Shown: one piece after another, positions 22,680 through 26,639 of the stretch
Numbering within the stretch: the first letter of the stretch is position 1
How the letters are laid out: each line of letters begins with the position of its first letter
From: PS1 clade bacterium
GTDB lineage: Bacteria > Pseudomonadota > Alphaproteobacteria > RS24
NCBI GenBank assembly: GCA_016779015.1
Contig: JADHOK010000006.1
Location: 1-26,639, forward strand
Direction of reading: 5' to 3'
DNA: 26,639 nucleotides
Program-made: the position numbers and the translations under genes
The notes under the pieces: generated by a model
What the model saw: the letters and a program-made list of their open reading frames with translations, nothing else
The model's database searches: none
Told to the model about the DNA's origin: nothing

Positions 22680-23689
22680 TGCTGCCAAATACTCACCCTG
22701 AAGTTGCGTTTGGAAAGACCGGCCTGTTGCTGGTCAATCTCGGCACGCCCCAAAGCCCCGACAAAAAAGGCTTACGCCCCTATCTCAAACAATTCTTGAG
22801 CGACCGCCGCGTCATCGAAGCGCCGCCGCTCATTTGGCAGCCCATATTGCGCGGCATTATTTTGAACACGCGGCCCAAAAAATCGGCCGAAGCTTATGCC
22901 AAAATCTGGCGCCAAGAAAGCAATGAAAGTCCGTTGCGCTATTTCACCCGCGTGCAGGCTGAGAAGCTGCAAGCCGGGATTGGCGATGGCGTCATCGTCG
23001 ATTGGGCGATGCGCTACGGCGCGCCGTCGATTGAAGACCGCCTGGCAGCGATGCGCGAGGCGGGCTGCGAGCGTATCGCCATTGTCGCGCTATACCCGCA
23101 ATATAGCGCTTCGACCTCGGCCAGTGTTTATGATGATGTGTTTCGCGCGCTGTTGAAGCTGCGTTGGCAACCGGCCATTCGCACGGCAGCGCCATGGCAC
23201 GACCACCCCGATTATATCGACGCACTGGCGCAATCAGTGACCGACCATCTGGCCGGTCTCGACCACGAACCTGACGTTATCATCGCGTCTTTCCACGGTC
23301 TGCCGCAAAGCTATTTCAAAAAAGGCGACCCTTACCATTGCCACTGCGCCAAGACAGCGCGCCTGCTGCGCGAAAAGCTGGGCATGGACGACCAAAAGCT
23401 GCGCTTGACGTTTCAGTCGCGCTTCGGGCCGACCAAATGGCTGGAACCCTATACCGATAAAACGGTTGTCGCGCTGGCCGAGTTGGGCGTCAAAAAAATT
23501 GCTGTGGTGACGCCGGGCTTTATCGCCGATTGCGTCGAGACGCTGGAGGAAATCGGCATCGCGCTCAACGAGGATTTCGTCGAGGCCGGAGGCACTCATT
23601 TTTCAACCGTGCCGTGCCTCAATGATAGCGAGCTGTCGCAGGCGCTTTTGAAGACCATCGCCGCGCGCGAACTGGCGGGCTGGATATAA
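22679..23689 (+). CDS. hemH: Ferrochelatase
   Basis: HemH inserts Fe2+ into protoporphyrin IX to give haem. The 336-residue protein has LLVNLGTPQSP, the metal-binding/catalytic region YPQYSASTS at about 139-147, IASFHGLPQSYFKKGDPYHCHC (catalytic His206) and VVTPGFIADCVETLEE. FQSRFGPTKWLEPYT is another family hallmark. The start overlaps the hemA stop by one base. The Cys-rich HCHC segment is common in alphaproteobacterial ferrochelatases; an Fe-S cluster is not proved. With hemA it forms a first-and-last-step haem operon. Very secure. Confidence 0.96.
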   Translation: MLPNTHPEVAFGKTGLLLVNLGTPQSPDKKGLRPYLKQFLSDRRVIEAPPLIWQPILRGIILNTRPKKSAEAYAKIWRQESNESPLRYFTRVQAEKLQAGIGDGVIVDWAMRYGAPSIEDRLAAMREAGCERIAIVALYPQYSASTSASVYDDVFRALLKLRWQPAIRTAAPWHDHPDYIDALAQSVTDHLAGLDHEPDVIIASFHGLPQSYFKKGDPYHCHCAKTARLLREKLGMDDQKLRLTFQSRFGPTKWLEPYTDKTVVALAELGVKKIAVVTPGFIADCVETLEEIGIALNEDFVEAGGTHFSTVPCLNDSELSQALLKTIAARELAGWI

Positions 23690-23691
23690 AA

Positions 23692-23727
23692 TTAGATGTA
23701 AAGTTGGGTGTAAGGTTAGGTGTAAGG
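23692..23727 (+). repeat. Three imperfect 12-bp tandem repeats after hemH
   Basis: TTAGATGTAAAG, TTGGGTGTAAGG and TTAGGTGTAAGG follow one another without spacing in the gap between hemH and the small membrane gene. They differ by one to three bases. They are immediately followed by a hairpin. Confidence 0.7.
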
Positions 23728-23737
23728 CTTGACCTAC

Positions 23738-23771
23738 CCTCTACCTTTCGGGCAGGTTCTTGGAGTAGAGG
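23738..23771 (+). promoter_or_regulatory. Hairpin in the leader of the small membrane gene
   Basis: CCTCTAC and GTAGAGG form a perfect 7-bp stem; a small ACCT/AGGT helix lies inside. The right arm includes the AGAGG ribosome-binding site of the GTG start at 23778, so the stem could hide the site and regulate translation. Confidence 0.4.
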
Positions 23772-23777
23772 TGTTTT

Positions 23778-24119
23778 GTGTTGGATTTGCTGGAACTTGT
23801 AGGCTGGCCGCCGTCCCTCCTCATGGGTGGTTTGGTAATCATTGTGTCATTTATCTATGGCACACAAGCGCGCCGTAAGACGCGCCCCTATTTGTTGGCC
23901 ACCCAAATCGCTACGATTTGTATCATTATTGACGCTATTTCCGGCGCCTTCGCTGTGGGCGATTATTGGCCAACCGCCATCATCACCGCGTTGCTGTCTC
24001 AAACCCTCGGCGTTTTTCTAGGTTATATGATTATCGGCTGGATAATCGTCCGAATATGTTTCACCATCCGTTTCAGAAACGCTCCGTCAAGAATTTTCAC
24101 CCGCAACCGCAGGCCATAA
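23778..24119 (+). CDS. Small three-helix membrane protein, coupled to MFS transporter
   Basis: The 113-residue protein begins at GTG 23778 with AGAGG six bases upstream. Hydrophobic segments are visible at about residues 14-27, 41-60 and 67-93, and the C-terminus is Arg-rich (FRNAPSRIFTRNRRP). The stop overlaps the MFS ATG by one base (TAATG), indicating co-translation. No family was recognised; a partner or accessory role for the transporter is only inference. The ORF is coherent and has membrane-protein character, so a real gene is likely. Confidence 0.68.
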   Translation: MLDLLELVGWPPSLLMGGLVIIVSFIYGTQARRKTRPYLLATQIATICIIIDAISGAFAVGDYWPTAIITALLSQTLGVFLGYMIIGWIIVRICFTIRFRNAPSRIFTRNRRP

Positions 24120-25414
24120 TGCAAGAAAAATTCACCTCAGGGTTAAAGGCCTACACTGTTGGCCTTCTGACCCTCATTTATACCGCCAATTATGTTGACC
24201 GCCAGATTGTCGCCATTCTGCTACCCGCCATCAAAGCCGATATGGTGTTGACCGACACGCAGTTGGGGATGCTGACCGGTCTGGCCTTCGGCATTTTCTA
24301 TGCGACTCTGGGCATTCCCATCGCCTATCTGGCCGACCGCGTGTCGCGTAAGAAAATCATCATTGCTTCGCTGACGCTGTTTTCGGCCATGACTTACGCC
24401 TGCGGTATGGCGCAAAATTATCTGCAACTCCTATTGGCGCGAATTGGCGTCGGTGTCGGGGAGGCCGGCACCAGCCCGCCCTCTCACGCCATGATTGCCG
24501 ATATGTACGCGCCCTCCGACCGCGCCACGCCTTTGGCAGTGTTCGCGCTGGGCATCAATATCGGCTTGTTTATTGCTTTTATCGCCGGCGGCTGGATAGC
24601 CGATAATTATGGCTGGCGCACCGCCATTCAGGTCATCGCCCTGCCCGGCTTTGCTCTCGCTGTCATCGCTTGGCTGACCTTGAAAGACCCACCGCGCGGC
24701 ATGAGCGACACGCAAGCACAAAATGCCGCGCAAGACACCGTCCAAAATGCTGCGCCGCCGCTTATGGTAACGGTCAAATATATGCTGAGCACGCCATCGC
24801 TGCGGCAGTTGCTTATAGGCTCAACGCTTATCATTATTGTCGGCTATGGCGCGGTCGCTTGGCTGCCCAGTTATTTCATCCGCGTGCACGGCATTACCGC
24901 CACGCAAGTCGGTTTGATTTTGGCGCTGATGATCGGGATTGGCGGCGGCATCGGCACGACATTGGGCGGCATCGTCGCCGACCGTATGGGCAAAAAAGAT
25001 GTGCGCTGGAATATGTGGCTGGTCGGCCTAATCGGCTTTGTTACCGCGCCGCTTTCCGTCATGGCTTATCTCGCCCCCACCGGCCTATCGGCTTTTTTGT
25101 GGCTCATTATCCCGACCATGGCCGGGGCGCTGTATTTCGGGCCGACACTGGCCATGCTGCATACGCTGGTGAAACCGGAAATGCGCTCACTGGCCTCGGC
25201 GATTATGCTGTTCATCAATAATATTTTCGGTCTCGGCATCGGCCCACTCGCTGTCGGTATGATGAGCGACGCCATGGGCCCAAGCTATGGCGACCGCAGC
25301 CTCGGCGTCGCGCTGGCGCTGATGGTGATTGTCGGCGTTTGGGGCAGCGTGCATTATATGATTGCCGGTCGCTCGCTGGGTCGCGATATTGCGGTAGCAC
25401 AAGCATCGGCATAA
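24119..25414 (+). CDS. MFS transporter (spinster-like)
   Basis: The predicted 431-residue inner-membrane transporter has about 12 hydrophobic segments. IYTANYVDRQIVAILLPAIKADMVLTDTQLGMLTGLAF is the typical beginning of spinster-type (Spns) MFS proteins found in alphaproteobacteria. LADRVSRKKIIIAS is the MFS loop 2-3 signature, and RIGVGVGEAGTSPPSHAMIADMY marks helix 4-5. The substrate cannot be told; spinster-type homologues are often linked to sphingolipids, fatty acids or aromatic compounds. I set the start at ATG 24119, overlapping the preceding stop; the frame is open upstream but inside the previous gene. Well supported. Confidence 0.92.
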   Translation: MQEKFTSGLKAYTVGLLTLIYTANYVDRQIVAILLPAIKADMVLTDTQLGMLTGLAFGIFYATLGIPIAYLADRVSRKKIIIASLTLFSAMTYACGMAQNYLQLLLARIGVGVGEAGTSPPSHAMIADMYAPSDRATPLAVFALGINIGLFIAFIAGGWIADNYGWRTAIQVIALPGFALAVIAWLTLKDPPRGMSDTQAQNAAQDTVQNAAPPLMVTVKYMLSTPSLRQLLIGSTLIIIVGYGAVAWLPSYFIRVHGITATQVGLILALMIGIGGGIGTTLGGIVADRMGKKDVRWNMWLVGLIGFVTAPLSVMAYLAPTGLSAFLWLIIPTMAGALYFGPTLAMLHTLVKPEMRSLASAIMLFINNIFGLGIGPLAVGMMSDAMGPSYGDRSLGVALALMVIVGVWGSVHYMIAGRSLGRDIAVAQASA

Positions 25415-25458
25415 GGTGGGTATGACATCCGCTTTCACAGCTCGGGCGTAAAAGCAGC

Positions 25459-26319
25459 ATGAGACAAGCCACTTCAAACATCTGCACCGTTTTCTGCGCC
25501 GCCTTCTTGGCTGTCGGCATCGTTGCGACCCCTGCCAGCGCCAAAGACGGCAAGCGTTATTTTTCTGCCGAATACCGGCTTTATGTCAGCGGTCTGCTGA
25601 TTGGTAAGGCGGGTGTGCGGCTGTCACTTTCGGCCGACACTTATGAGTTGAGCGCGCATATGCGCCCGGCAGGTTTAGGCCGCATTGCCGGTCAGTCGCA
25701 TATCGTCTCGACCACCGGCGGGGCGTTGCGCGGCGGCGATTTTGTGCCACAGCGACTGGATCTATTCTGGACCTCCAACGACACGATAAAATCCAGCTTT
25801 ATGGATTATGTGAACGGCGCGCCGGCCAATTTTGTATCAGGTTACCAACAGCCCGAGGAATTTCGCTCCAAGACGCCGGTTGATATCGCAACCGTGGGCA
25901 GCGGCACTGTCGACCCGTTTCTGGGATTGTTATCGACGCTCAAAGGACGACCTTTAAGGGCCGCATGCAATGGGCAGAAGCGCATTTTTGACGGGCGGCG
26001 TCTGGCCACGCTAACGGCGCAGGATGCCGAATTCGTGCCGGTCTTCGAACATGATTTCCCGACCCGTCGTCCGGCGGTAAAATGCAGTGTTTTGTGGCAA
26101 GCGGTGGCCGGTTATTCTGACGCCAGCCTTGAGCGCGCGGCGGAATTTCCACCCATTGAGGCGCATTTCGGCCAGATTGCCGATACCGGTTTCGCCGCGC
26201 CGTTGAATATGCGCGGGCGCTCGCGCTATGGACGTGTCACCGTCCATGCGGTGCGGTTTTTCGAAGAAACTCTCACCCCTGTAGAACCTTTTAATATTCG
26301 GGAAATCGCAGAAAAATAG
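25459..26319 (+). CDS. DUF3108 domain protein, exported
   Basis: The 286-residue protein starts with a signal peptide (about residues 1-28, ending TPASA with a cleavable AxA). It has a beta-rich DUF3108 domain beginning YFSAEYRLYVSGLLIGKAGV, the usual 'y.v.l.gi.vG...' pattern of this periplasmic lipocalin-like family. The C-terminus includes FEEFPIEAHFG-like AEFPPIEAHFG. Function of the family is unknown; a role in binding hydrophobic ligands is sometimes suggested. The RBS before ATG 25459 is weak (GTAAAAGCAGC). It is 44 bases after the MFS gene and may be in its transcript. Domain call moderate to good. Confidence 0.8.
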   Translation: MRQATSNICTVFCAAFLAVGIVATPASAKDGKRYFSAEYRLYVSGLLIGKAGVRLSLSADTYELSAHMRPAGLGRIAGQSHIVSTTGGALRGGDFVPQRLDLFWTSNDTIKSSFMDYVNGAPANFVSGYQQPEEFRSKTPVDIATVGSGTVDPFLGLLSTLKGRPLRAACNGQKRIFDGRRLATLTAQDAEFVPVFEHDFPTRRPAVKCSVLWQAVAGYSDASLERAAEFPPIEAHFGQIADTGFAAPLNMRGRSRYGRVTVHAVRFFEETLTPVEPFNIREIAEK

Positions 26320-26495
26320 GCTTTTTGCAGCAAAATCACCACTAAATGTCGCAAATTTACAATAAGTGACTTTTTTATTCGCCGCAGCGATTATGCGCCC
26401 TATCTAATCTAATGAAGCGTTGTGTCCAATCCATGCGCCTAATCGATTGCGACGGCTCATCCGCTTCGGCGCGCTTCAAATTAATGGAGGCGAAT

Positions 26496-26639
26496 ATGCG
26501 GACCGGAACTGTTAAGTGGTTCAACTCAGCCAAAGGATATGGCTTTATCACCCCCGATTCGGGCGGCGATGATTGTTTTGTCCATGTCACGGCCATTCAG
26601 GCATCGGGCCTGAAACAACTGATTGAAGACCAGCGGGTA
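26496..26639 (+). CDS. Cold-shock protein (CspA family), 5' part (3' end outside window)
   Basis: Forty-eight codons are visible from ATG 26496 to the window edge without a stop. The sequence has GTVKWFNSAKGYGFITPD (RNP1 KGYGFI) and DCFVHVTAI (RNP2 D-x-FVH), the single-stranded nucleic-acid-binding motifs of CspA-family proteins, usually about 65-70 residues. The start has ATGGAGGCG upstream. The 176-base region before it is AT-rich, as in long cold-shock leaders. Very likely a Csp; the partial length prevents subgrouping. Confidence 0.95.
   Translation, partial: MRTGTVKWFNSAKGYGFITPDSGGDDCFVHVTAIQASGLKQLIEDQRV

Overview
The window reads as a chromosomal segment of an alphaproteobacterium. 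The evidence is C5-type 5-aminolevulinate synthase, separate cytochrome b and cytochrome c1 genes behind a Tat-exported Rieske protein, the DUF1285 / NudL-type NUDIX / DUF6111-like / CCA-transferase gene string, and a MidA-pgeF-prs-rplY-pth-ychF housekeeping run. No rRNA, tRNA, CRISPR array or recognisable insertion sequence was seen. The genus cannot be fixed from what is visible.

Layout. 1-5078 (+): 3' part of a MidA/NDUFAF7-type methyltransferase, pgeF, prs, rplY (with an acidic tail), pth and ychF. 5081-6773 (-): a compact, visibly AT-richer three-gene cassette made of a protein resembling the dual OB-fold (DuOB) family and two divergent DUF488 proteins. Its biochemical function is, to my knowledge, undescribed, and it is the best candidate for a new system here. 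6836-7012 (-): a 58-codon membrane mini-gene. 7077-9723 (-): cytochrome bc1 operon petABC, ending in a strong terminator and starting from a plausible sigma70 promoter. 9929-10795 (+): hemF, divergent from petABC. 10907-11040: a long RNA-like stem structure of unknown role, followed by a small membrane ORF that appears broken by a one-base frameshift.

11235-13979 (-): DUF1285, NudL-type NUDIX, DUF6111-like and CCA tRNA nucleotidyltransferase, translationally overlapped or nearly so. 14027-15692 (-): a GNAT acetyltransferase preceded by a possible leader peptide plus hairpin, then a Ca2+/Na+ antiporter. 15861-21029 (+): an acyl-activation and oxidation cluster consisting of an AMP-forming acyl-CoA synthetase, a D-2-hydroxyacid-dehydrogenase-like protein missing its usual catalytic Glu, and two dissimilar acyl-CoA dehydrogenases. 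The pair lies behind a palindromic operator-like site and ends in a strong terminator.

21116-23689 (+): an orphan 75-aa protein, hemA and hemH, so with hemF three haem-biosynthesis genes sit close to the haem-requiring bc1 complex. 23778-25414 (+): a three-helix membrane protein translationally coupled to a spinster-like MFS transporter, after a repeat/hairpin leader. 25459-26319 (+): a secreted DUF3108 protein. 26496-end (+): the 5' part of a cold-shock protein gene.

How the genes work together: most of the window is core metabolism (PRPP supply, translation quality control, respiration, haem, tRNA maturation). The accessory parts are the DUF488/DuOB cassette and the fatty- or branched-acid degradation cluster. 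All assignments come from reading motifs by eye; no database search was run.
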